From positions 8,504 through 72,503 of the forward strand of contig CATXCY010000010.1 in NCBI GenBank assembly GCA_958366945.1: a DNA stretch of 64,000 nucleotides, read 5' to 3'. Shown piece by piece: positions 56,241-64,000 of this stretch. Origin of the DNA: Bruticola sp004554425 (GTDB taxonomy: Bacteria; Vulcanimicrobiota; Xenobia; Xenobiales; Xenobiaceae). Under the pieces are notes generated by a model. That model was not told where the DNA came from and did no database searches. It was given only the letters and a program-made list of their open reading frames with translations. Every line of letters starts with the position of its first letter. Position 1 is the first letter of the stretch. Position numbers and translations under genes: made by a program.

Positions 56241-57737
56241 TTGAAATTTGAATATTTTAATAAACCGCTGACGGGCGCTATCCTGACCATTATCTTATCT
56301 TTGGTTGGTTTCGGGCTTTTGATTATGCTTTCGGCTTCTTTGGGATTGGGAGCCATGTCGGCAGAGTATGAGTATAGCTCGCTCCATTTTTTTGTACGTC
56401 AACTTCTTTTCATGATTGTTGGCTTAATATTAATGTTTGTCATATATAAAGGCCCAGATATTAGCAAGTTGCGCAGTAAGTTCACTTGGCCGTTGATAAT
56501 CGTTACTGGCATCTTGTTGGTTTGGGCCTTATGTACTCCTTCCGTAAATGGTGTGCGCCGTTGGATTAGTGTAGGCGGTTTCCGTTTTCAACCTGGTGAA
56601 TTGGCCAAACTGACTATAGTTTTGCTTTGGGCTTGGTATTTGGTTAACAAGCGCAAAAAAATTATGGAAGTCAGTCGAACTCAAGCGGCATCTGTCAAAA
56701 GCAAAAATGGCAGTCAGGAAAAAAAATCCTGGTTGTCTATTTTTAGCAAAGATTGGTTAAAAGCGCAGTGGAGGGGAGCTTTCGAAAGTATTAAAGTGCT
56801 TTGGCCGGCTATGTTTATTACCGTTTTAATTCTTACTCTGATTGAAATTGGTAAAGACTTAGGTACAGTTATTGTTATTGTTGCCACTATGGCAATTATG
56901 ATTTTTGTAGCCGGTACCGCCTTGGAGCTGATGACTATGGCCGTTTTAGGTGGCTGTGTGGGAGTTGTAGCTCTACTTTTAAAAGAGTCTTACCGTGTGT
57001 CTCGTATTGCTTATTGGCTGGATCCTTTTGCATATCAAGAAAAGGGCGGATATCAAGCGGTAAACTCTTTTATTGCCATTGGCTCTGGTGGCTTTTGGGG
57101 AGTAGGCATACCGTTTTCGCGTCAAAAATTTGATTTTCTGCCGGAAATGCACTGCGACTTTATTTATGCCATTGTCTGTGAAGAGCTGGGCTTTGCTGGA
57201 GCTTTTGGTCTTTTGCTTCTATTCGTTTGCTTAATTTGCTGTTGTTTGCGCATTGCTTCCGATTGCAAAGATCCTTACAAGTCGATGGTCGCTTTTGGTA
57301 TTGCTGTTCAGGTAACTGGCCAGGCTCTATTCAATATTGGTGTAGTGACTGGCTTGCTTCCTAATAAAGGTTTACCTTTGCCATTTGTCTCGGCTGGTGG
57401 TAGCTCGCTCATTGTTACCTTAATTTCTATGGGCATATTGCTGAATATTTCCAGATATGTTGAAACTAATCCTAAGCAAGACATAATTCCTCCCAAGAAG
57501 CGCAAAATTCCGCGTGAGGGAGCCACTATTTCTTCTTCGGATCAGCAAGTTTGCGTTACTCCAGTTAATAGCAATGAATGGGAAGCTATTGTCGCTGTAT
57601 CTCGCGTAAAAAGTGAAGCTAAGTTGCCTCGTCCGGCTATTAAGGCCAGTTGGTCGTCTGCTGTCGAAGCATCTGCCAATAATGACAATTCTGAGGATGA
57701 TCCTAAAGAAAATATAGAACAAAAGCCATTAGCTTAA
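56241..57737 (+). CDS. ftsW: Septal glycan polymerase FtsW (SEDS family)
   Basis: 498 residues, ten predicted transmembrane helices. VNGVRRWI, FQPGELAKL, EIGKDLGT, GVGIPFSRQKFDFLPE and LPFVSAGGSS are SEDS signatures. An extra basic cytoplasmic loop of about 50 residues (130-185) and a 90-residue hydrophilic C-tail are longer than usual. The TTG start at 56241 has CCGGAGG about ten bases upstream. Flanked by murD and murG, so FtsW rather than RodA. Confidence 0.9.
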   Translation: MKFEYFNKPLTGAILTIILSLVGFGLLIMLSASLGLGAMSAEYEYSSLHFFVRQLLFMIVGLILMFVIYKGPDISKLRSKFTWPLIIVTGILLVWALCTPSVNGVRRWISVGGFRFQPGELAKLTIVLLWAWYLVNKRKKIMEVSRTQAASVKSKNGSQEKKSWLSIFSKDWLKAQWRGAFESIKVLWPAMFITVLILTLIEIGKDLGTVIVIVATMAIMIFVAGTALELMTMAVLGGCVGVVALLLKESYRVSRIAYWLDPFAYQEKGGYQAVNSFIAIGSGGFWGVGIPFSRQKFDFLPEMHCDFIYAIVCEELGFAGAFGLLLLFVCLICCCLRIASDCKDPYKSMVAFGIAVQVTGQALFNIGVVTGLLPNKGLPLPFVSAGGSSLIVTLISMGILLNISRYVETNPKQDIIPPKKRKIPREGATISSSDQQVCVTPVNSNEWEAIVAVSRVKSEAKLPRPAIKASWSSAVEASANNDNSEDDPKENIEQKPLA

Positions 57738-58055
57738 GTTCTTGGTAACAATGCTCTATAAGGAGCCGCCTGATCGGATTACTCTAAGTAAAGGTGTCTC
57801 GATTTGGCGGCTGCTTATTTGCAATTACAATTAGCACTACAATGACTCATCTTGGTATACAGCATCAGCTTTTCTCTTGTTGAGGTATCAGGCAAACTCA
57901 AAATAATTTTAACTAAATGCCTAATTATAAAACAGACTTATGCTTAAGAGCCAATTTGTTCTGCTTAAATGTTGTAAAATGGACCCGCTTAGCCAGGAAG
58001 TCGCACTTATTTTGACCAATAGTAAGCGGCAAGTTTTTCCAGGGGTGCAGTCGTT
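57738..58055. other. Gene-free interval between ftsW and murG
   Basis: 318 bases. Inverted repeat AGCCGCC (57764-57770) and GGCGGCT (57806-57812) with a 35-base loop; no T tract. AT-rich stretches follow. No convincing promoter or gene. Confidence 0.4.
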
Positions 58056-59447
58056 TTGCCAGAAGATAATCAGAGCCAGATGAAAAATGAACAGCAGCAG
58101 CGTTCTGCCGCTCGTCCTTTAACAGCAATTTCTCCAGAAGTGGCCAAAGCTATAGCCAAAGCTTTCGGCAATCGTAAAGCTTCCAACTCAGCTTCCGAGG
58201 TGCTGGGCCAGCAGCAAAAAGGAACTGAAGCAAGTAAGAGCGCTCAAGCTCTTGGGCAGTTGCCTTTTTCTAGTGAGAACACTTTTTTGCCGTCTCCGGT
58301 CAATGTTCTTATGGGTTCTCAGCCCCTGAAAGTAGCTTTTGCTGGTGGAGGTACTGGAGGCCATTTATATCCCGCTTTAGCTGTGGCTGAGGTTCTCAGA
58401 CAGAATGGCGTTCAAACTTTATTCTTCGACTCTTACCGTGGTGTAGGTCGAGAAATCGTAGGGCCGCTGGGTTATAATCTCAAAAATATCCATGCTCAAG
58501 GGCTTAGTGGCAGTATTTTTAATAAACTTTTGGCTGTAGGCAAGACTGGCCTGGGCTTTTTGGAAAGTTTGTATCATCTTTCGATTTTTAAGCCTGCTAT
58601 TGTGGTTGCTTCCGGTGGCTACGTTTGCGCTCCTGTGGCTTTGGCGGCTGCTTGCTTAGATATTCCTATTTTGCTTATGGAGCAAAACGCTTTCTTGGGC
58701 AAATCGGCTAAGTTTATTTCTTACTTAGCTCAGAAAGTATGTTTGTCTTTACCAGGCAATTATGGCGCTGCAGTAAGTTCCAAAGCTGTTTTGACTGGCA
58801 ACCCGGTGCGCACTTCCATCTTGCTTAAGGGAAGGGCCGAGGCTAGACAGGCTTTGCAAATCCCTGCTGAGCGTTGCTGTGTGGTAGCTATGGGTGGAAG
58901 TCAGGGAGCATCCAGCTTAAATAATGCTATTTTGGCCGCTTTGCCTACTTTGGCTGATCGTGAACTTACCCTAATTCATCTTACTGGGCCCAAACATATT
59001 GAAGAAGTTACTGCTCGTAGCGTCGACTTAGTAAATGCTCACAAGATAGATTATCGCCCTCTGGCTTATACTGAAGATATGGCTTCTTTGTATGCTGTTG
59101 CCAATTTGATTATTTGCCGCTCCGGAGCTACTACTTTGGCAGAAATTACCGCTCGTGGCTTGCCTTCTATTTTGGTTCCCTATCCTTACGCTGCCGAAAA
59201 TCATCAGGAAGCGAATGCCAGAATATTAGAAAATAATGGAGCTGCTCAGGTAATTTTAGATAAGCAAGTTGAAGCTGAGCTGACTAGCAACTTAGTCTCC
59301 CTTTTGGAAGACAAAGAAAAATTAGCAACAATGGCCCGTGCCTCCGCCTCCTTGGGACACAAGGGTGCTACCGAGGCTGTTATTGCTCAAATTCTTGAGA
59401 TTATCTATAAAAATAGAACTAAAGCTTTATCCAAAAAAGGGCGCTAA
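58056..59447 (+). CDS. murG: MurG N-acetylglucosaminyltransferase with N-terminal extension
   Basis: Core 375 residues from about residue 86: VAFAGGGTGGHLYPALA, SGGYVCAP, GNPVRTSI, MGGSQGASSLNNA, CRSGATTLAEI and PYPYAAENHQEANA. The N-terminal 85 residues (Q, S and A-rich, low complexity) are extra. The TTG at 58056 has AGGGG upstream; there is no ribosome site at the later ATG that would give a standard start. Makes lipid II by adding GlcNAc. Confidence 0.92.
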   Translation: MPEDNQSQMKNEQQQRSAARPLTAISPEVAKAIAKAFGNRKASNSASEVLGQQQKGTEASKSAQALGQLPFSSENTFLPSPVNVLMGSQPLKVAFAGGGTGGHLYPALAVAEVLRQNGVQTLFFDSYRGVGREIVGPLGYNLKNIHAQGLSGSIFNKLLAVGKTGLGFLESLYHLSIFKPAIVVASGGYVCAPVALAAACLDIPILLMEQNAFLGKSAKFISYLAQKVCLSLPGNYGAAVSSKAVLTGNPVRTSILLKGRAEARQALQIPAERCCVVAMGGSQGASSLNNAILAALPTLADRELTLIHLTGPKHIEEVTARSVDLVNAHKIDYRPLAYTEDMASLYAVANLIICRSGATTLAEITARGLPSILVPYPYAAENHQEANARILENNGAAQVILDKQVEAELTSNLVSLLEDKEKLATMARASASLGHKGATEAVIAQILEIIYKNRTKALSKKGR

Positions 59448-59578
59448 GAGCGTCCGCTGGGGCAAGCAACTTGTCTTCTTAAATTGCTTGCCTACGTTTT
59501 GTTCCGGCCTTCAGTCCAATTACCTAGTAACCGTTTACTGAAGGTTGCAAAATTATGATTAGAATGAAAGGTAACGTC

Positions 59579-61006
59579 ATGTTGGACTTTAAACATGCCC
59601 ATTTTGTTGGTATTGGGGGAATTGGTATGAGCGGTATCGCTCGTATTCTGTTACAGATGGGACATAGCGTTTCTGGTTCCGACTTGAAGAGCTCACGTAT
59701 TACTCAGCGCTTAGAAGAGCTGGGAGCCCAAATTTTTTGTGGTCATAGTGCGGCTAACGTACCTGCCGACACTGATATCTTAGTGGTCTCTTCTGCCGTG
59801 CCAGCCGACAATCCGGAAGTTATGGAAGCTAAAAAACGCCATATTTTAATCGTGCAGCGCGGTCACATGCTTAGCTTGCTTATGAAACCTACCAAAGGTA
59901 TAGCCGTAGCCGGTACTCATGGTAAAACTACCACTACTTCTATGATTGCTACTATGTTGGAGAGCGCTAATTTGCATCCAACAGTAGTTGTAGGCGGTGA
60001 GCTGAACGATTTAGGATCTAATGCCAAATTGGGTGACGGCAGTTATCTGGTGGCCGAGGCTGATGAATCTGACGCTTCTTTTGTCGATCTTTCTCCTTAC
60101 GCGGCTGTGATAACTAGCATCGACCCTGATGTTAACTTATCTACTGAAGCTTATTGCGATTGTGGCTATGATCATAAAAAGACTGGTCAGCGCGTAGAAG
60201 AACTCTTTTTACAATTCGCTCACCGTGTAGCTGAAGATGGCTTCGTGGTAATGTGTGGTGATCATGAAGGAGTTCGTTCTCTTATCCCTAGAGTAAAACG
60301 CAAAGTTATTTCTTACGGTTTGGGTAAAGATAATGAAATTCACGCTATAGATGTCAGCTTTGCCGATTATGCATCTCGATGCACTGTAGTGCGCAATGGT
60401 CAGAAGTTGGGCGAACTCATTTTGCGTGTGCCCGGTTTGCATAATATCCAGAATGCTTTAGCCACAGTAGCGATTGGTTTAGAAATAGGCTTGAAGTTTG
60501 AAGACATCTCTCGCTATATGGCTGGTTTTAGAGGAGTACAACGCCGCTTCCAAATTTTAGGCGAGTTTGACGGTGTTACTATTGTAGACGATTATGCTCA
60601 CAATCCTAGCAAAATTAAAGCGGCCATAAAAGCTGCTCATACGGGCGAGGCTAAGCGAGTTATCGCTGTTTTCCAGCCTCATCGTTATACTCGCACTAAA
60701 TTCTTCCAGGACGAATATTGTACTATTTTCGGCGAAGCTGATGTTCTGTTGGTGACTGATGTTTACTCTGCCGGTGAAAAACCTATTGAGGGTGTAAGTG
60801 CGGAAGCCATTGTAGAAGGTGTACGCAAGTTCGGCGCTCCTCACGATGTAGTTTATGTTCCTACAGCTGCTGATATTTTGGATTATATCGGTAAGAATTG
60901 TCGTGCTGGTGATATTGTAATCTTCTTAGGTGCTGGCGACATAAATAAATGTGCTGTCCGCTGTGCCGAATTTTTAACCGCCCCGTCTCAGCCTTGTGCT
61001 AACTGA
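59579..61006 (+). CDS. murC: UDP-MurNAc:L-alanine ligase MurC
   Basis: 475 residues. HFVGIGGIGMSGIARIL, VAGTHGKTTTTSM, EADESDASF and DDYAHNPSKI with FQPHRYTRT. ATG at 59579 has AAAGG eight bases upstream; ATGs at 59555 and 59564 are alternatives. Adds L-Ala, first step of the peptide. In the usual order murB follows; here ftsQ follows 114 bases later. Confidence 0.95.
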   Translation: MLDFKHAHFVGIGGIGMSGIARILLQMGHSVSGSDLKSSRITQRLEELGAQIFCGHSAANVPADTDILVVSSAVPADNPEVMEAKKRHILIVQRGHMLSLLMKPTKGIAVAGTHGKTTTTSMIATMLESANLHPTVVVGGELNDLGSNAKLGDGSYLVAEADESDASFVDLSPYAAVITSIDPDVNLSTEAYCDCGYDHKKTGQRVEELFLQFAHRVAEDGFVVMCGDHEGVRSLIPRVKRKVISYGLGKDNEIHAIDVSFADYASRCTVVRNGQKLGELILRVPGLHNIQNALATVAIGLEIGLKFEDISRYMAGFRGVQRRFQILGEFDGVTIVDDYAHNPSKIKAAIKAAHTGEAKRVIAVFQPHRYTRTKFFQDEYCTIFGEADVLLVTDVYSAGEKPIEGVSAEAIVEGVRKFGAPHDVVYVPTAADILDYIGKNCRAGDIVIFLGAGDINKCAVRCAEFLTAPSQPCAN

Positions 61007-61120
61007 GCGTCTCTAACTTTTTAAGGCTTTATTGAGGGCATGTTGCCTATACATTAGGGCAGCTGTCCTCTTTTGTTCCGGCTTTGGCCCAGACTACTAG
61101 ACAATAACGAGGAATAGACC

Positions 61121-62221
61121 GTGCATTCCATGCATTTGCTGCGGCGAGTATTATTGATAATCTTTTTCTGTATGGCCCAGGGTATATTTCTTCTTTCGCC
61201 TGTATTTAAGATCGCTCACGTTCGTGTGGAAGGTAACACCCTTTTTAGTGCCGAGGAGGTAGAACGCGAATCTCCTTATAAAACCGGCTTGCTTTATTGG
61301 GCCGTGTGGCTAAATTGTGGGTCTCATCCTCTAATCGATTCGGCCATTTTGGAAAACAGTGTTTCTCTGGAGAGAAACGGCCAAGTTGTTATAAAGATAA
61401 AAGAGCGTCAGCCTGCGGTATTAGTATATTCAGAAAAGGGCCGTAACCATTGGTTTATTGTCGATAAAGAAGGTTATATTCTGAGCGAAGAGCGTCCTGG
61501 CTTTGATTGTCCTCGCCTCAAGGTCGATTTTGATGTACCTAGGCGTGGACAGATGAAAAATGCTCTGATTAATGTTGTACTTAAGGCTGCTCCTCAATTT
61601 GAAAAAACTATCGATATAAAGCCTTTATTCTATTCTGTGGACAGTGTACAAAGCGTCAGTGCTCATATCAATTTTTTGGATCATGAAACTCTTATTAAGT
61701 TAGGTACTTTGGATAATTTTGATGTTAAATTGGAAATTGCTCGTACTTTGCTTAATCAGTTTAAGATGAAGCTGAAAAAGGTAGACATAATCGATGTTCG
61801 CTTTAATAATGTTTTTATAAAAGAATATAAACCTGACAAAGTAACAGCGTCTGCTGCTTCTAAAGATAGCGCTAAAGAGGGTGAGGAAAACAACTCGTCT
61901 GAGCCTGTTTCTGAGCAACAGTCTACTAATGAAACTGAGTCTAGAGCTGAAGTTGGTAATGGCAATTCCAATATCACGCCTAATTACGATAGTAGTGTCG
62001 AGCCGAAGCAAACTGAACCCGCTCCGGAAAGTCAATCTCCGGTCCGAGCTTATGAGCCTGAAGCCAAGTCTAGTTCTATTTCTGAGCCTCTTCCTAGTAG
62101 CGATGATGTTTATCCTCAGACTGTCGATATTGGCAGTGAAGTTCCAGCTGAACCTATGCATGTGCCCCATTTTGAGGGTGGAGGAGTGGTCAATGCTGGT
62201 GAAGCACCTTCTATTCCTTAG
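61121..62221 (+). CDS. ftsQ: FtsQ division protein with acidic C-terminal tail
   Basis: 366 residues. Short cytoplasmic part, transmembrane helix about 9-27, POTRA domain beginning FKIAHVRVEGNTLFSAEEVE, and the FtsQ beta domain to about residue 235 (LKKVDIIDVRFNNVFIKEY). The last 125 residues are Ser/Glu/Pro-rich and not seen in most FtsQ. GTG at 61121 with GAGGAA upstream. Places the divisome anchor after murC; ftsA and ftsZ do not follow. Confidence 0.85.
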   Translation: MHSMHLLRRVLLIIFFCMAQGIFLLSPVFKIAHVRVEGNTLFSAEEVERESPYKTGLLYWAVWLNCGSHPLIDSAILENSVSLERNGQVVIKIKERQPAVLVYSEKGRNHWFIVDKEGYILSEERPGFDCPRLKVDFDVPRRGQMKNALINVVLKAAPQFEKTIDIKPLFYSVDSVQSVSAHINFLDHETLIKLGTLDNFDVKLEIARTLLNQFKMKLKKVDIIDVRFNNVFIKEYKPDKVTASAASKDSAKEGEENNSSEPVSEQQSTNETESRAEVGNGNSNITPNYDSSVEPKQTEPAPESQSPVRAYEPEAKSSSISEPLPSSDDVYPQTVDIGSEVPAEPMHVPHFEGGGVVNAGEAPSIP

Positions 62222-62242
62222 CTCTATGAGGTGGAGAGAACT

Positions 62243-63313
62243 GTGGCTTTACAAAAACGCTGCCAATATTTCCCTATAAAAGTTCCCTCCGACTCGACTT
62301 TTACGGAAAAGGTCCTGGCGGGGGGATTTTTGTTGGATCGCTTTATGGCTGCTTATATTTTGGCCTCTGGAGATAGTATTTTATTTATTGACAGTGGTTG
62401 GGATGAAGATTTAGCCTCTTACATGCTTAGTCATGTTGCTAAGTTGTTATCTGAAGCTGATTTGGAGCCGAGACAGTATTTTTTGCTTAATACGCATCGC
62501 GATTGGGATCACGCTTGGGCTAATCGAGCTTTCCAGCGAGCTTGCGGCCAGCAATTGCATATCGGTTCTTCTTTAGAAACTTTTTTGGCTATGCGTCAAG
62601 ACTTACGCTTCCAGGAAGTAAAACGCCGCCAAGAATCTATTGATGGAGCTTATTTTTCGTCTGCTTCTATTGAATTGCCCGATCTTTTATGGGCAGATGG
62701 AGAAGCTATCCACTTGGGCCACTTAGAAGTATTTTTTGTGAAAGTTTCTGCTCATTCTGAAGGCCAGTTGGCCGTGTGGGTGCCGCAATTAAAAATTCTC
62801 TTTGCCGCTGACAGTTGTGAAGGGCCGCTGCCTTTCCCTAAAAGCAATTGTTGCTTAGCTGAACAGTTGGCCGATTTTAATCGTTTATTGGCTTTGCAAG
62901 CTGAACAAATTTGGCCTTCTCACCATTTGGCCTGGTCTGATAATACTGGAGCAGGATCTTGGATTATCGGTAAATCTGAGCTTTTGCAAGCTAATAACAA
63001 TTATTATAAGCAAATAGAGAATAATTATCTTGTCTATGCTTCAGATTTACTTAAAAAGGAATGTACTCTTTGGTTGCGTCAAAATAGAACACTTTTAAGC
63101 GCATTATTAAATAATGAAGAAGCTTGGAATAAGGCGGAAAGACTTAAAGAACCGCCTCTTTTGGAGCAATTGATTGCTTGGGAAAAGCGTTTTCATGTAG
63201 ATATTGATTGTTTGGCTAGGCAAACAGGGCAAGATTGCTCTGATTTATTTTATCAAAGAGCTCATCATTTGGCGGTATTTATGGTATTGGAACAATATCG
63301 CCAAATGATATAA
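62243..63313 (+). CDS. Metallo-beta-lactamase-fold hydrolase
   Basis: GTG at 62243 with GAGGTGGAG upstream. 356 residues. MBL motifs: IDSGWDEDL, NTHRDWDHAWAN (the HxHxDH motif with the second His replaced by Asp, a known variant), SEGQLAVWV, ADS and PSHH. The C-terminal 100 residues are helical. Substrate unknown. It follows ftsQ by 21 bases, so may be in the dcw transcript, in the place of ftsA. Its stop codon is inside the first hairpin of the RNA candidate. Confidence 0.78.
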   Translation: MALQKRCQYFPIKVPSDSTFTEKVLAGGFLLDRFMAAYILASGDSILFIDSGWDEDLASYMLSHVAKLLSEADLEPRQYFLLNTHRDWDHAWANRAFQRACGQQLHIGSSLETFLAMRQDLRFQEVKRRQESIDGAYFSSASIELPDLLWADGEAIHLGHLEVFFVKVSAHSEGQLAVWVPQLKILFAADSCEGPLPFPKSNCCLAEQLADFNRLLALQAEQIWPSHHLAWSDNTGAGSWIIGKSELLQANNNYYKQIENNYLVYASDLLKKECTLWLRQNRTLLSALLNNEEAWNKAERLKEPPLLEQLIAWEKRFHVDIDCLARQTGQDCSDLFYQRAHHLAVFMVLEQYRQMI

Positions 63314-63765
63314 GACGTCCCCGGCTCGGACGGGACGCCTTATATCATGCTTGCTTCAAGTAAAGTGATTTGCTTGAAGTTTGAAAAGCACTTCTCTCAG
63401 TCAAGCACTTTTCGCAGCGATGTGAGTCGTAAAATCCTCACTATCTACTTGCAAAGGCGGATAGCCGAGTTCGGAAATTACGCTTTATGGACTGCCGAGT
63501 TGGGGGAAATGGCAGTCTCGGATAGCCTCTTGTGAAGAAGGTGCCAATATCTTCTTCACCCTCGTCAGGTATGTAAAATATACCTTTTCAGAAGATCCTT
63601 ACTGAGAATGATTAAAGGAATCTACCTAGACGAGTGTTGTGTTCGCAGTCTTTTTTTATTGTCGATGAATTGCTTGGCTTTTGTAAGGGATCAGTTGAAA
63701 AGCCAGGCTTCCTGTCTCATATAGCCCTTTTTCAAAGACAGGCTCAAATTCCCGTTATTCATCGA
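63307..63765 (+). ncRNA. Multi-branched structured RNA candidate
   Basis: About 460 bases with many long helices and no credible gene. H1 63307-63321/63332-63346 (15 bases, one mismatch). H2 63354-63364/63369-63379, 11 pairs closed by a GTGA (GNRA) loop. H3 63490-63496/63511-63517 inside 63465-63469/63517-63521. H4 63532-63540/63551-63559, nine pairs. First three-way junction: CTCGTC/GACGAG (63561-63566, 63629-63634), AGGTAT/ATACCT (63567-63572, 63580-63585), 63593-63600/63615-63623. T run at 63651. Second junction: TCGATGAAT/ATTCATCGA (63662-63670, 63757-63765), 63672-63682/63698-63708, 63711-63717/63736-63742. No RNase P, tmRNA, SRP or 6S signature. Confidence 0.55.
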
Positions 63766-63855
63766 AACGGTACCTGTAGCTTAAAGTGGCTTATTGCGAA
63801 AGAAAAACGTCAATATATTGCTGTTATATAGGGCAAGTTGGAGTAAAAAACAATA

Positions 63856-63916
63856 CAATATATATATATTGCCACATAATTGGTGGATAATAATATAATA
63901 TTGTATATTATACAAT
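63856..63916 (+). promoter_or_regulatory. AT-rich palindromes at a candidate promoter
   Basis: CAATATATATATATTG (63856-63871) is a perfect palindrome. ATTGTATA (63900-63907) and TATACAAT (63909-63916) form another. Between them TTGCCA (63869-63874) and TATAAT (63894-63899) are 19 bases apart, a promoter-like spacing reading into a gene beyond the right edge. Looks like an operator pair. Confidence 0.35.
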
Positions 63917-64000
63917 AAAGATCAGAACATGTCAATCATGAAAATAGCCAAGCTTGCCTTTTAATAATTTCTGTAATAAAATCATGCTACTGACAGGGTA

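Noticed and set aside
63347..63831. Two + strand frames of 62 and 65 codons
   Set aside because: They cross the stems of the RNA candidate and have no ribosome sites.

Overview
The window is a chromosome segment from a Gram-negative-type bacterium. The reasons are a meso-DAP type MurE, an FtsQ with a POTRA domain, type IV prepilin-like proteins and no sign of phage or plasmid genes. It is AT-leaning and gene-dense. I cannot name the phylum from sequence alone. The Hsp70 plus DUF2760 pair, the many small zinc-ribbon proteins and the B12-type radical SAM enzymes point to a little-studied lineage (Riflebacteria-like is my guess, not a result). No tRNA, rRNA, insertion sequence, integrase or CRISPR array was recognised.

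Layout. 1-1716 (-): a large response regulator ending in a SARP/BTAD-type DNA-binding domain, cut by the window edge. 1843-6876 (+): a pseudopilin/type II secretion-like operon (PilX/GspK-like, GspJ-like, a prepilin fused to a propeller-like domain, GspF) and a degenerate receiver protein. 6933-13893: mixed housekeeping (zinc ribbon, polysaccharide deacetylase, mutL, Fic protein, YjbQ, RluB, a membrane protein). 13897-22651 (+): dnaG, rpoD, a secreted protein with two pilin-like repeats, a DEAD-box helicase and a uridine kinase-like protein. 22824-28897 (+): an accessory block of secreted-looking or regulatory proteins: a glycine-heptad helical protein, two tandem zinc-ribbon paralogues and two cysteine-peptidase-like proteins that share a nearly identical 51-residue module. 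29004-36633 (-): heparinase-like protein, sugar aminotransferase, Hsp70/DUF2760, Sua5 and a zinc-ribbon gene with a structured leader. 37136-45946 (-): four radical SAM enzymes in overlapping order, a second DegT aminotransferase with a Pro/Ala repeat tail and a UDP-galactopyranose-mutase-like flavoprotein. 46812-62221 (+): an almost complete division and cell wall (dcw) cluster, rsmH-ftsL-ftsI-murE-murF-mraY-murD-ftsW-murG-murC-ftsQ, lacking mraZ, murB, ftsA and ftsZ. It is followed by a metallo-beta-lactamase-fold protein and a 460-base non-coding stretch full of helices.

How parts may work together: the dcw genes build the lipid-linked peptidoglycan precursor and the septal machine. The deacetylase and the two cysteine-peptidase-like proteins could remodel wall or glycan. 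The pseudopilin operon is an export or pilus module whose ATPase and secretin lie outside the window. The radical SAM, aminotransferase and mutase-like block looks like a biosynthetic pathway for an unidentified modified sugar, lipid or peptide. The most unusual items are the multi-branched RNA candidate at 63307-63765, the shared module of the two peptidase-like proteins, and the radical SAM block.
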